DNA of 32,224 bases from Desulfobacula sp. GTDB lineage: Bacteria; Desulfobacterota; Desulfobacteria; Desulfobacterales; Desulfobacteraceae. The notes under the pieces were generated by a model that did no database searches, was not told the DNA's origin, and was given only the letters and a program-made list of their open reading frames with translations. The translations under genes and the position numbers were made by a program. Positions 18,073 through 26,139 of this stretch are shown piece after piece; the first letter of the stretch is position 1; each line of letters starts with the position of its first letter. Where the stretch lies: NCBI GenBank assembly GCA_021647625.1, contig JAKIUJ010000024.1, positions 1-32,224 of the forward strand. The letters are read 5' to 3'.

Positions 18073-18161
18073 AGATCACAAAAGGAATCATTTAACATCA
18101 TAACCACTTGAAATATCAACAAAACATCTATATACAAAATATCAAACTATATTTTCCTAAT

Positions 18162-18197
18162 TTACATATTTGTAATTACGAACTCACAAATTTGTAA
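18162..18197. promoter_or_regulatory. Two palindromic sites upstream of the sigma-54 promoter
   Basis: TTACATATTTGTAA (18162-18175) and TCACAAATTTGTAA (18184-18197) share the pattern TNACANATTTGTAA, and their centres are 22 bases apart, about two helical turns. They lie roughly 115-150 bases upstream of the predicted start, the usual range of enhancer sites for sigma-54 activators. They do not match the enterobacterial NtrC consensus. Sequence and spacing are seen; enhancer function is inferred. Confidence 0.55.
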
Positions 18198-18309
18198 GTT
18201 ATGTCTTTTGGTAATAAATTCCAAGGAGATTAATTACAAAAATGGAATTCTATCGAATTGAGGTATAAATGCGGGTATTCTCATTTACTACCTGACTGAA
18301 AGGCTCCGT

Positions 18310-18445
18310 ATTTGGACGAAAAGTTGCCCATATGCAAGGCGCAAGAAATCCTGAAACCGGAGTGTACTGCTGTACATGAGGATTTCAGGATTTTGCAGCA
18401 ACGAAGCAGATGGGCGCTGCCGACGGGTGGGTTTTCGCTCAAACA
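18310..18445 (-). repeat. Dispersed palindromic repeat, copy 2
   Basis: Read on the minus strand it starts TGTTTGAGCGAAAAC directly after the TAG stop of the GGR-like gene and ends TATGGGCAACTTTTCG. The centre is a stem AAATCCTGAAA / TTTCAGGATTT around the conserved CCTCATGTAC-N4-GTACACTCCGG core. It has about 12 extra bases in the first arm compared with copy 3. It fills most of the gap between the GGR-like gene and the glnK regulatory region. Confidence 0.85.
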
Positions 18446-19528
18446 CTATTTAAAAAGAATCCGGGAGATGGTCTTACCTGCGGCATATCCCCTGGCAAAT
18501 CGCCAGTGAAAAAATGACGAGGATACCATTTTTAATGAAAGGTTTGGGAATCTGTAAAACCAGTGGGCACCTAAATTATAAATACTCAAATCCCTTTGCA
18601 TGGTTTTAAGTTTTCTGTGATAGATTATTCCTGCTGATTCAAGGCGGTTTTTAGATGCTTCAAGGATTGCTTTTGCTGCATCCTGACCACTTTTGATCGC
18701 AAAATAAATCCCTTCTCCTAAAAGGCGCTCTGCAAGCCCGGCTGCATCACCAGCAAAAAGAATCCTTTTGTTTTCAAAAGAATACCTCCCGGTACAAATG
18801 GGATACCCCTTTATTGCACGCAATGATTGCGTGCCCATTTGCGTTCCGAAGCGGTGATTTGCATATTCAAAAAGCTGCTGTGTTCTAAGTTTTTTCCGGG
18901 TTTCAATAGAATAAATACCAATATTGACATGATCACCCTTAGGAAATATCCAATGATATCCTTTATGCTTTCCGGAAAAATCGAACTCCATTTTATATTG
19001 TTCCGGATGGTCGACTAAAACATCCGCCTCAAGGGCCCACTGCTGTTGCCACATTCTCTTTTTTATGACCATTCTGCGAACCCGGCTGTTGGCACCATCC
19101 GCTCCGATAAGATAGGATGCTTTAAAGGAACCGATATCCGTTACAATCTGCACACCCGTTGATGTTTCATGAATTTGATGTATTTTTTTTGCAATTTTAA
19201 ACTGTCCGCCCTTTTTGATCACCTCATTTAAAGAAAACGCATCCAGGTCTTCTCTTTTTGTCATGTAACAAAGAATGTTATCGCTTTGGATTAAAAAAGA
19301 TTGTTTATTGGTTTTACGAATTTTGACGGATCTACACACTCTTCTGATAACCGAAGAGATATCATATTGAAACAATTGAATACCCTTGGGAGTAATACCA
19401 CCGGCACATGCTTTTTTTCTGGGAAACGCCACCTTATCTATGATCAGCACACTGGCACCTGCTGTTAAAAGATCAAACGCTGCAGCCGTACCAGCCGGCC
19501 CCGCCCCTATGATGGCAACATCAAACAT
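18446..19528 (-). CDS. Geranylgeranyl reductase family FAD-dependent oxidoreductase
   Basis: A 360-aa flavoprotein. The N-terminal Rossmann motif is FDVAIIGAGPAGTAAAFDLL, followed by the family box FPRKKACAGGITPKG. Further on come IGADGANSRVRR and the second FAD motif ILFAGDAAGLAERLLGEGI. Members reduce isoprenoid double bonds of lipids or chlorophyll side chains, but many bacterial ones are uncharacterised. In an organism of this type it might act on menaquinone or membrane lipid isoprenoids (inference). It follows the flagellin gene by 45 bases on the same strand. Its TAG stop touches the end of repeat copy 2. Confidence 0.85.
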   Translation of the reverse strand: MFDVAIIGAGPAGTAAAFDLLTAGASVLIIDKVAFPRKKACAGGITPKGIQLFQYDISSVIRRVCRSVKIRKTNKQSFLIQSDNILCYMTKREDLDAFSLNEVIKKGGQFKIAKKIHQIHETSTGVQIVTDIGSFKASYLIGADGANSRVRRMVIKKRMWQQQWALEADVLVDHPEQYKMEFDFSGKHKGYHWIFPKGDHVNIGIYSIETRKKLRTQQLFEYANHRFGTQMGTQSLRAIKGYPICTGRYSFENKRILFAGDAAGLAERLLGEGIYFAIKSGQDAAKAILEASKNRLESAGIIYHRKLKTMQRDLSIYNLGAHWFYRFPNLSLKMVSSSFFHWRFARGYAAGKTISRILFK

Positions 19529-19573
19529 GTATCTTTCTTTAGCAGGTTAGGGGCTTAAATACAACAGGCCAGG

Positions 19574-20407
19574 TTAACCCAAGATATCAAGAACTCTTAT
19601 GGCATTTGTATTGGCCTGGGCCTGGGCAAATGCTTTTGCCTTGCCCAAAAGTTTGATCCGTTCCAAATTCATAGACTCTTCGGCGAAATCCAAATCCCGA
19701 ATATCAGATTCTGCTGAAAGGGTATTGATCATGGCAGTTGAAAGGTTATTGATGGTGGACTCCAACTGGTTTTGAGTTGATCCCGCCCGGGATCGTTGTT
19801 GAGAAATATAATCAAGTGCGACGTCAGCCAACCCAATGGCAGACTGGGCACCTTCCATTGTTGTCACATCAATATTCATCAATGACCCTGTTTCATCCGA
19901 AATCCGGGAAGGATCAACAGAGCCAAGTGAAATTTCAACAGTTTCGCCGGAAGACGTCCCCACCTGAAACGTTTGATCAGTAAATACACCGGATAATAAT
20001 TTTTGACCATTATACGATGTGGTTTGTGCTATATCCTGCAAATTTGCTAATGACTGACTAATTTCATCCTGTATGGCCTGTAGGCTTTGTGGGGACTGTG
20101 CAGCACTTGCAGCCTGAATTGCTTTTTCACGGATTCCCTGAACAAGATCGGTGGCCTGACCTAAAGCGCCATCCGCAATCTGGGTAATGGATATGGCATC
20201 ATTGGCATTTTTAACGGCCTGGCCAAACCCACGGGCCTGGGAAGCCAATCTATTCGCTATAACCATTCCGGCGGCATCATCAGAGGCTTTGTTTATTCTT
20301 TTACCCGTGGACAGCCTTTGAAGCGATTGAGATAAGGCTTCCTGGTTTTTGTTTAACTGGTAACTTGAATAAAGGCTATTGGTATTTGTATTTATTCGAA
20401 AACTCAT
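19574..20407 (-). CDS. Short flagellin
   Basis: A 277-aa filament subunit, shorter than the roughly 500 aa of enterobacterial FliC. The conserved D0/D1 N-terminus is complete: SLYSSYQLNKNQEALSQSL, RLSTGKRINKASDDAAGM. The C-terminus is also present: SQQRSRAGSTQNQLESTINNL and ending ANTNAIRVLDILG. The middle is only about 60 residues, so the surface-exposed D2/D3 domains are missing, as in other minimal flagellins. SD AGGAGG stands before ATG. No other flagellar gene is nearby and I could not find a sigma-28 or sigma-54 promoter in the 67-base gap to the upstream gene. It is exported by the flagellar type III system. Confidence 0.93.
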   Translation of the reverse strand: MSFRINTNTNSLYSSYQLNKNQEALSQSLQRLSTGKRINKASDDAAGMVIANRLASQARGFGQAVKNANDAISITQIADGALGQATDLVQGIREKAIQAASAAQSPQSLQAIQDEISQSLANLQDIAQTTSYNGQKLLSGVFTDQTFQVGTSSGETVEISLGSVDPSRISDETGSLMNIDVTTMEGAQSAIGLADVALDYISQQRSRAGSTQNQLESTINNLSTAMINTLSAESDIRDLDFAEESMNLERIKLLGKAKAFAQAQANTNAIRVLDILG

Positions 20408-20474
20408 AGCAGTCCTCCTAAATCTTTTATGTCCACTTATAAGTATAAGGAAATATAATAATAAATCAATAAAA

Positions 20475-21194
20475 TCATAAAGAAAATCGATCCATTTCTT
20501 TTTTCAGCGTTCTCCATTGGGGAATATATTGATCCATATATTGGTTGAAACGAGCATTGTGAAGTCTCTCCAAAAGATGAACCATTTCATGAACGACTAC
20601 ATATTCAAGAAAAACAGGCGGCAGGTGTATTAACACCGCATTCAGCCATATTCGCTTCACATTGATATTGCAGCTTCCCCATCGCGTTCTCATCTTCCTT
20701 ATTCGGCAGTCATTAATTTTTACATTTAAAACAGGTTCCCATTTTTTGATTAAGCCTCGAATTTCCTGCCTTAGTTCTTCTCGCAGCCAGTTTATTATCA
20801 GTTTTCGAATTGATGACGCATGATTTTTTTGTTTCACAAACACATGAACGTGATTGTCATTAACAGGATATACTTTGGGACGTCCGTTTAAAAAAAACAC
20901 CCTGAGTGTTCTTGGTTTGCCCTTAAACCATACCGTATCAGAATTCAAGTATTGTATTCTGGGCGATTTAATTTTCCGGACTGGTTCTTTGATTTTTTTT
21001 TGAAGCCATTCTTTTTTTGATAGAATGGCTTTGTGTAATGTTTGTGCATCTATTTGATACGGCGCGGATACAACGATTTTTTTTTGCTTAGGATAGACCC
21101 TGAAATAAATGTGCTTAATTTTTTTGCGGTTTATTTCAAAAGAAAAACCCGCAAGATCAAGATCTACTGAGCGTTGACTAAAAATTTGCTGCAT
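20475..21194 (-). CDS. YgjP-like (DUF45/M48-type) zinc metallopeptidase
   Basis: A 239-aa protein of the YgjP-like metallopeptidase domain family. The zinc motif is VVHEMVHLLERLHNARF (HExxH with a downstream third ligand His), preceded by the family motif KMRTRWGSCN. The N-terminal part is a beta-rich, basic region (IRRKKIKHIYFRVYP-like). No signal peptide, so it is cytoplasmic. Relatives are widespread and often sit beside restriction or toxin genes, but the substrate is generally unknown. It ends 67 bases before flagellin and lies downstream of the TPR gene. Confidence 0.85.
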   Translation of the reverse strand: MQQIFSQRSVDLDLAGFSFEINRKKIKHIYFRVYPKQKKIVVSAPYQIDAQTLHKAILSKKEWLQKKIKEPVRKIKSPRIQYLNSDTVWFKGKPRTLRVFFLNGRPKVYPVNDNHVHVFVKQKNHASSIRKLIINWLREELRQEIRGLIKKWEPVLNVKINDCRIRKMRTRWGSCNINVKRIWLNAVLIHLPPVFLEYVVVHEMVHLLERLHNARFNQYMDQYIPQWRTLKKEMDRFSL

Positions 21195-21216
21195 CCTGTC
21201 TGATTATATTTGTTCG

Positions 21217-21240
21217 GTCAGTCAATAGTTAGTGGCTGAC
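21217..21240 (-). terminator. Hairpin between the TPR and metallopeptidase genes
   Basis: GTCAGTCA and TGGCTGAC pair over 8 positions with one G-T and an 8-base loop, directly after the TPR stop. There is no T-run, so termination is uncertain; it may only stabilise the mRNA end. Confidence 0.3.
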
Positions 21241-21244
21241 ATTA

Positions 21245-21862
21245 TTATTTTTTTGTTTTCATCTTCTGAATAAGGGCATCTACAGAGTCTCCATTAGGTG
21301 CCATGGCCACAGGATTCATCTCAACAATTTTTTCCCAGGCCCGAATACCACCCTCAATATCATTTAAATCATGCAGCAAAACAATGCCTTTGTTAAACCG
21401 TGATGTTTCGTAAGTGGGATCAATCAAAATGACTTTGTCAAAGGCTTCAATCGCTTTTTGGGGTTGTTTGTTTCTGCGATACATTACGCCCATATCAGTG
21501 ATTACACCAACCTGATCCGGTGTTATTGCCAACGATTTTTGATACGCATCAATGGCATTAGTATACTGATCACTGTCAAAAAACATATTACCCAATTGAG
21601 CCCATGCTTTTGCATCTTTGGAATTTGTTTTAAGGTATTGTTCAAGGCTTAAAATCTTTGAAGAAATTTCATCGGATTGATCCTGGCTGATATTTGCCTG
21701 ATTAACATTTGCAGGATTGCTTGTTTTCACGGACGTATTGCCAAGTTTTATTGAGGAGTAGACTGTTCCGCCGATAAAGCCGATAATAAGGGACAATATC
21801 ACTGCCCCGATCAGAGTTTGTTTTTTTACAGCGTCATTTTCAGGTTTATCTCTATTTTTCAT
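21245..21862 (-). CDS. Membrane-anchored tetratricopeptide repeat protein
   Basis: A 205-aa protein. A basic start and one membrane helix at about 15-35 (LIGAVILSLIIGFIGGTVY) anchor it, with the rest outside the cytoplasm. After a Ser/Asn/Gln-rich linker come three TPR units: DAKAWAQLGNMFFDSDQYTNAIDAY, VGVITDMGVMYRRNKQPQKAIEAF and ETSRFNKGIVLLHDLNDIEGGIRAW. TPRs mediate protein contacts. The layout resembles CcmH/NrfG-like TPR proteins, but nothing nearby supports cytochrome c maturation. Function is unknown. Confidence 0.8.
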   Translation of the reverse strand: MKNRDKPENDAVKKQTLIGAVILSLIIGFIGGTVYSSIKLGNTSVKTSNPANVNQANISQDQSDEISSKILSLEQYLKTNSKDAKAWAQLGNMFFDSDQYTNAIDAYQKSLAITPDQVGVITDMGVMYRRNKQPQKAIEAFDKVILIDPTYETSRFNKGIVLLHDLNDIEGGIRAWEKIVEMNPVAMAPNGDSVDALIQKMKTKK

Positions 21863-22172
21863 TTTTCAGCTTATGCCTTTTTTAAAAAAAAAGTTAATAT
21901 TGATGAGAATATATACATCATCTTAAGCAAGCGCAATATCTAAGAAACATTCTTGCCCGCTTAATAATATTTCAATTAGGCAATATTGCACAAGTCTCAC
22001 CGCCATAATCAGGAATAATTTCAATCTAAAAATATAGAATTTGTTTCCTAAATTGAACCTTTTTATAAAAATTTTTTAAATTCTGACAATAAAAGTTGAC
22101 AAACAGTAAACTTATATTCTATTGCTCTTTCAGGCTGATCTATACTGTAACATCTTTTTTTAGGATATGGAT
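21863..22172. other. Divergent promoter region, AT-rich, no gene
   Basis: This 310-base gap separates the leftward TPR gene from the rightward hydroxyacid operon. It is very AT-rich. The one candidate promoter for the operon is listed separately. I see no ORF, RNA gene or clear operator. Confidence 0.5.
22096..22123 (+). promoter_or_regulatory. Candidate sigma-70 promoter of the hydroxyacid operon
   Basis: A perfect -35 TTGACA (22096-22101) is followed after 16 bases by TCTATT, a 4-of-6 match to the -10 box. Transcription would start near 22130, about 43 bases before the first gene. The -35 is strong and the -10 is only fair. Confidence 0.45.
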
Positions 22173-23546
22173 ATGCTGGATGAGAACATAAAGAATCAAC
22201 TCTTAACAATCATAAATCCTGAACGATATCTCGACCAACCAGAAGCACTTGCCTGCTATGCCTATGATGCCTTTGTCGAAGAAAGCCTTCCGGATGCTGT
22301 TATTTTTCCAAAAACAACCAATGAAGTCTCGGGTATTCTAAAAATTGCATCCCAATTTAAAGTGCCTGTCACGGCCCGGGGTGCCGGCACCAGTGTTTGT
22401 GGTGCACCTATCCCGGTAAAACACGGCATTATTGTGTGCTTTTCCAAAATGGATACCATACTTGATGTGAATACTCGCGATCGGTACATTATCGTTCAAC
22501 CGGGTGTTGTGAATGCAGACATTCAAAAAGCCCTTGCGCCTTTTGGATTCTTTTATCCACCTGATCCGGGTTCAATGAACACTGCCACCATTGGCGGGAA
22601 CATAGCCCAGAATGCCGGGGGCCCACGGTGTTTGAAATACGGGGTAACAGTAGATTATGTCCTTGGCTTGGAAGTTGTCCTGGCATCGGGTAAAATTATC
22701 CGATTCGGCAGTAAAAATGTGAAAGATGTCACCGGCTATAAACTGACCTCCCTTTTTTGCGGCTCGGAAGGAACTCTTGGCATTGTTACCGAAGCCATAT
22801 TAAAAGTACGCCCCCTGCCTGAAACTACCAAAACATTAATGGTCATGTTTGATGATCTTGATAACACAGCCAGGGCTGTCACCGATATTATCGGCTCGGG
22901 TATTTTACCGGCAGCCATGGAATTGATGGATCAAATGACCTTGACTGCCATTGAAGATGCCGCCAATCTAGGATTGGACAAAACCGCCCAGGGATCATTG
23001 CTCATTGAACTCGACGGTGTAGAAGAAGCCTGTGAAAAAGAGATGAAACAGATCATTGAAAAAGTAAAAGAAAATGGCGCCACCCACATTCAGGAAGCCA
23101 ACTCGGAAAGTCAACGCCAGAATATCTGGACAGCCCGGCGTGCGGCCTATGGTATTTTTGCCAAATTAGCGCCGGATATCATGTCTGAAGATGTCACCGT
23201 ACCTGTGAGCAAGGTTCCGGCTATGATTCGAAAAATTGTCGCGATAGCCCATAAGTATCGCCTCAAGGTGGGTGTACTGGCCCATGCCGGAGATGGCAAT
23301 ATGCACCCAATGATTCCGACAAATAAGGCAGACAGGGATGAATGGCACAGGGTAAAAAAAGCGTTTGACGAAATTTTTGAGGCAGCAGCCCAGCTTGACG
23401 GCACCTTGTCCGGGGAACATGGCATAGGACTTGCCAAATCTAAGTATCTCCCCCTGGTCATGAACCAGGACACCATTGACTTTATGAAAATCATTAAAAA
23501 AGCGGTTGATCCTGACAATATCTTAAATCCAGGGAAATTTGCATGA
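22173..23546 (+). CDS. FAD-linked 2-hydroxyacid dehydrogenase (GlcD / D-lactate dehydrogenase type)
   Basis: A 457-aa flavoprotein of the FAD_binding_4 / FAD-oxidase C family, expected to oxidise a D-2-hydroxy acid such as D-lactate or glycolate to the 2-oxo acid. FAD-domain motifs: VTARGAGTSVCGAPIPVKHG, PPDPGSMNTATIGGNIAQNA, and GGPRCLKYGVTVDYVLGLE. The C-terminal lid has GVLAHAGDGNMHPM with metal or substrate His and LSGEHGIGLAKSKYL. ATG 22173 is preferred over 22167 because AGGA at 22162 is 7 bases from it. The stop overlaps the iron-sulfur partner start. Electrons would pass through that partner to quinone or another carrier. Confidence 0.92.
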   Translation: MLDENIKNQLLTIINPERYLDQPEALACYAYDAFVEESLPDAVIFPKTTNEVSGILKIASQFKVPVTARGAGTSVCGAPIPVKHGIIVCFSKMDTILDVNTRDRYIIVQPGVVNADIQKALAPFGFFYPPDPGSMNTATIGGNIAQNAGGPRCLKYGVTVDYVLGLEVVLASGKIIRFGSKNVKDVTGYKLTSLFCGSEGTLGIVTEAILKVRPLPETTKTLMVMFDDLDNTARAVTDIIGSGILPAAMELMDQMTLTAIEDAANLGLDKTAQGSLLIELDGVEEACEKEMKQIIEKVKENGATHIQEANSESQRQNIWTARRAAYGIFAKLAPDIMSEDVTVPVSKVPAMIRKIVAIAHKYRLKVGVLAHAGDGNMHPMIPTNKADRDEWHRVKKAFDEIFEAAAQLDGTLSGEHGIGLAKSKYLPLVMNQDTIDFMKIIKKAVDPDNILNPGKFA

Positions 23547-24856
23547 CCCCAAAAGTGCCCCCAAATTGTGGAAAGTGCGGTTTATGTCTCAATGTCTGCC
23601 CGGTCTACAAGCAGATGAAAGAAGAGCAGGCATCTCCACGGGCCCGCATGCAGTTAATACGGGCGCATAAGAATCAAACCATTGCGTCTTCTCCATATCT
23701 GAAAGAAATCATGTCAAAATGTTTGATGTGTGGTTCGTGTACTGCCAACTGCCCGTCAGGCATTGATCATTACTCAGCTTTCATGAAAATGAGAGAACAG
23801 ATGGCCGAGGATCACGGAGAGCCCGCGGCCGTTAAAAGCCTGATCTATCTTTTGGCCCGGGACTATCGCACAAGATGGGGGTCTACCCTTGCCCGGACCG
23901 GACAGAAGCTTTTACCGAAAAAAATTGCCGAATCATACAAACTTGGCAACATTGCCTTAAAAAACATGCCCCGACTCAATGCGGTTCCGTTCCGAAACAC
24001 CTGTGAAGAGATTATTCTTCCAGATACCCAAAAACCAGACAGACAAAAACCGGATACCCCGAAAACAGATACAAAGTGGCAAAACATTCAAAGACAAGGG
24101 TCTGATAAAGAGACCGGGACCGTTGCCTATTTCACCGGTTGTGCCACAAACTATATATATGATGACGTAGGTTTGGCCACCGTTGGTATCTTAAAAAGAA
24201 TGGGGTATAAAATCATTATCCCAAAAAATCAAACCTGCTGTTCCATTCCTTTATTATTTCATGGTGCAAAAAAACAGGCACAAAAAAACATTGAAACCAA
24301 TATCGAGGCATTAAAGGGTCTCAAGGTTGATGCCATTCTTGTGGATTGTTCCACCTGTGGAGAAGCACTCAAACATATCTATCCTTCTTTTTTTAATAAA
24401 AACGACCCGGCATCGCACCATGCAATTGCAATTGCCCAAAAGATTGGAGATGTTTTGTCTTTTATTGATGATCATTTTGACCGACTTACATTTAATGCAT
24501 CACCAAAAGAAAAACCCGTTGTCACCTATCATGCACCGTGTCATTCAAAAAACAGCTTCCAATCCCATACCACGATTGAAAATTTAATTAAGAAACTGCC
24601 GTTTGTCATCTATAAAAAAACCTGTGATACAGAAGAATGCTGTGGTGGTGGCGGAACTTTTTTTTATGAATTTCCAAAAGTCTCTAAAGAAATGACAGAC
24701 AAAAAAATTAATAATGCAAAAGCAATTCATGCAACACAATGGCTGACCGATTGCCCGGTATGCAGAATGAATCTTTCAGGCAATCTCAAAAAAGAGGACA
24801 ACCTGATTATCAAGCATCCTTTATCCCTAATTTATTCGGCATTAAAACCCCTATGA
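23543..24856 (+). CDS. (Fe-S)-binding oxidoreductase subunit (GlcF/LutA/GlpC type)
   Basis: A 437-aa electron-transfer partner of the flavoprotein. Two [4Fe-4S] motifs near the N-terminus: CGKCGLCLNVCPVYK (residues 9-23) and CLMCGSCTANCPSG (near 60-75). Two CCG-type cysteine-rich domains follow: TGCATNYIYDD ... CCSIPLLFHGA and HAPCHSKNSF ... EECCGGGGTFF, then CPVCRMNLSG. The CCG repeats bind a further cluster in relatives such as heterodisulfide reductase B and succinate dehydrogenase E. A Pro/Asp/Lys linker around 155-175 (PDTQKPDRQKPDTPK) is low-complexity. It overlaps the genes on both sides by 4 bases (ATGA), so the three subunits are translated together. Confidence 0.92.
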   Translation: MTPKVPPNCGKCGLCLNVCPVYKQMKEEQASPRARMQLIRAHKNQTIASSPYLKEIMSKCLMCGSCTANCPSGIDHYSAFMKMREQMAEDHGEPAAVKSLIYLLARDYRTRWGSTLARTGQKLLPKKIAESYKLGNIALKNMPRLNAVPFRNTCEEIILPDTQKPDRQKPDTPKTDTKWQNIQRQGSDKETGTVAYFTGCATNYIYDDVGLATVGILKRMGYKIIIPKNQTCCSIPLLFHGAKKQAQKNIETNIEALKGLKVDAILVDCSTCGEALKHIYPSFFNKNDPASHHAIAIAQKIGDVLSFIDDHFDRLTFNASPKEKPVVTYHAPCHSKNSFQSHTTIENLIKKLPFVIYKKTCDTEECCGGGGTFFYEFPKVSKEMTDKKINNAKAIHATQWLTDCPVCRMNLSGNLKKEDNLIIKHPLSLIYSALKPL

Positions 24857-26124
24857 AAATCGAATTCAATAAAGGCCGGACCGTTCTTAACCTTGACATA
24901 CCGGATGAAAAAATTCTGGATATCCTTGTCGGGAAAGATATACCGGGCCTGGGACTTAGAAAAATCAGCCGTATCATTGAAAATGGTATAAATAATCATT
25001 CACCTAAAGACATCTCAAACAAAAAAACAGCCATTATTATCCCGGATGATACCCGGCTCTGGGCCCGGGGAGATATTTTTGTCCCGCAAATTGTAAAATC
25101 ATTGATGACGCTCGGGGTCCCAAAAGATAATATCACCATTATTATTGCGCTGGGTACACATAGTGACATGGACAAAGACACCCTGCCAAAACTTGCAGGA
25201 AGCTTTTGTGCCGAAAATATTAAAATTCTTAATTCAGCAAACAAAGATACCCGTCGCCTGAGCTTTATCGGTGACACCCGTAAAAAAACAGCGTTGACCA
25301 TTACCAAAGAGGCTGCCGAGGCTGATCACATCATAATATTTGGTGGTGTTCTTCATCACATGCTTGCCGGATTTGGTGGTGGACGCAAATATATTCTACC
25401 CGGTATTGCCGGGTATGATGCCATCCAGCAAAACCATTTATTGGCCATCCAAAAGGATGGGTCCCCCCATCCGCTGGTTCGCCAGGGCATATTGCTCCAA
25501 AATCCGGTTAACGAAGATATGGAAGATGCTGCACACCTGTTTTTAAAAAATAAGACCTGTTCATATGTTGCCATTGCCGCCAATGGTACTGGTGATATTT
25601 TCCATGCAGATGTAGGAGATCTTGACACAACCTTTATTAGCGCCTGCAGCAAACTTACCCAGGCCTGCTGTATATCTGTTTTTCAAAAGTCAGATTTTGC
25701 CATAATTTCCACAGGCGGGCATAGAGCAGATACCCAATTGTACCAATCCACAAAAGCCTTGTTCAATGCAATTAATGTTGTAAAACAAGGAGGGGACATC
25801 CTCTTTATTGCAGGGTGCTCAAAAGGTGCAGGGAATGATCAGTTTGCCGATACACTAACTAATTTTAAGCATGATCCTGGAAAAACAGGCAAAAATCTGG
25901 TCAAAAAGTTTAATATGCCCATTTACGTTGCGCTCAGGGTCATGGATATTTTAAAGCGTTTCAATGTAACCCTGTATTCTGATTTTTCACAGCAAGACAC
26001 TTTGGATCTGGGGTTTTGTTTTACTCATGACATTGATCACACGATTAAAAGTTTATCCGGCAAAGGCTTTATTATCCCGTTTGCTGAAAACATTTTGCCG
26101 GTTTTAACAGAACCAATAACTTAA
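24853..26124 (+). CDS. larA: LarA-family nickel-dependent 2-hydroxyacid racemase
   Basis: A 423-aa LarA homologue. The residues that hold the nickel-pincer cofactor and do catalysis in the Lactiplantibacillus plantarum enzyme (His108, His174, Lys184, His200) appear at His103 (GTH), His169 (LHHMLAGFGGGRK), Lys179 and His195 (QQNH), with identical spacing. The phosphate-binding DDTR motif is at 65-68. So it should be an active racemase or epimerase of a 2-hydroxy acid. LarB, LarC and LarE, which make the cofactor, are not in the window. The ORF track starts 38 codons early, inside the Fe-S gene; ATG 24853 overlaps its stop. In this operon it would convert the L-enantiomer to the D-form used by the GlcD-type enzyme. 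Confidence 0.9.
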   Translation: MKIEFNKGRTVLNLDIPDEKILDILVGKDIPGLGLRKISRIIENGINNHSPKDISNKKTAIIIPDDTRLWARGDIFVPQIVKSLMTLGVPKDNITIIIALGTHSDMDKDTLPKLAGSFCAENIKILNSANKDTRRLSFIGDTRKKTALTITKEAAEADHIIIFGGVLHHMLAGFGGGRKYILPGIAGYDAIQQNHLLAIQKDGSPHPLVRQGILLQNPVNEDMEDAAHLFLKNKTCSYVAIAANGTGDIFHADVGDLDTTFISACSKLTQACCISVFQKSDFAIISTGGHRADTQLYQSTKALFNAINVVKQGGDILFIAGCSKGAGNDQFADTLTNFKHDPGKTGKNLVKKFNMPIYVALRVMDILKRFNVTLYSDFSQQDTLDLGFCFTHDIDHTIKSLSGKGFIIPFAENILPVLTEPIT

Positions 26125-26139
26125 CTTTAAGGAGGAATC

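Noticed and set aside
18241-18268. Micro-ORF (8 codons) after AAGGAG upstream of glnK
   Set aside because: Wrong strand for a glnK leader peptide, long spacing from the ribosome site, and no gene follows it on the plus strand.
24739-24852. 38-residue N-terminal extension of LarA
   Set aside because: It lies wholly inside the Fe-S subunit gene. The ATGA overlap at 24853 gives the normal LarA start.
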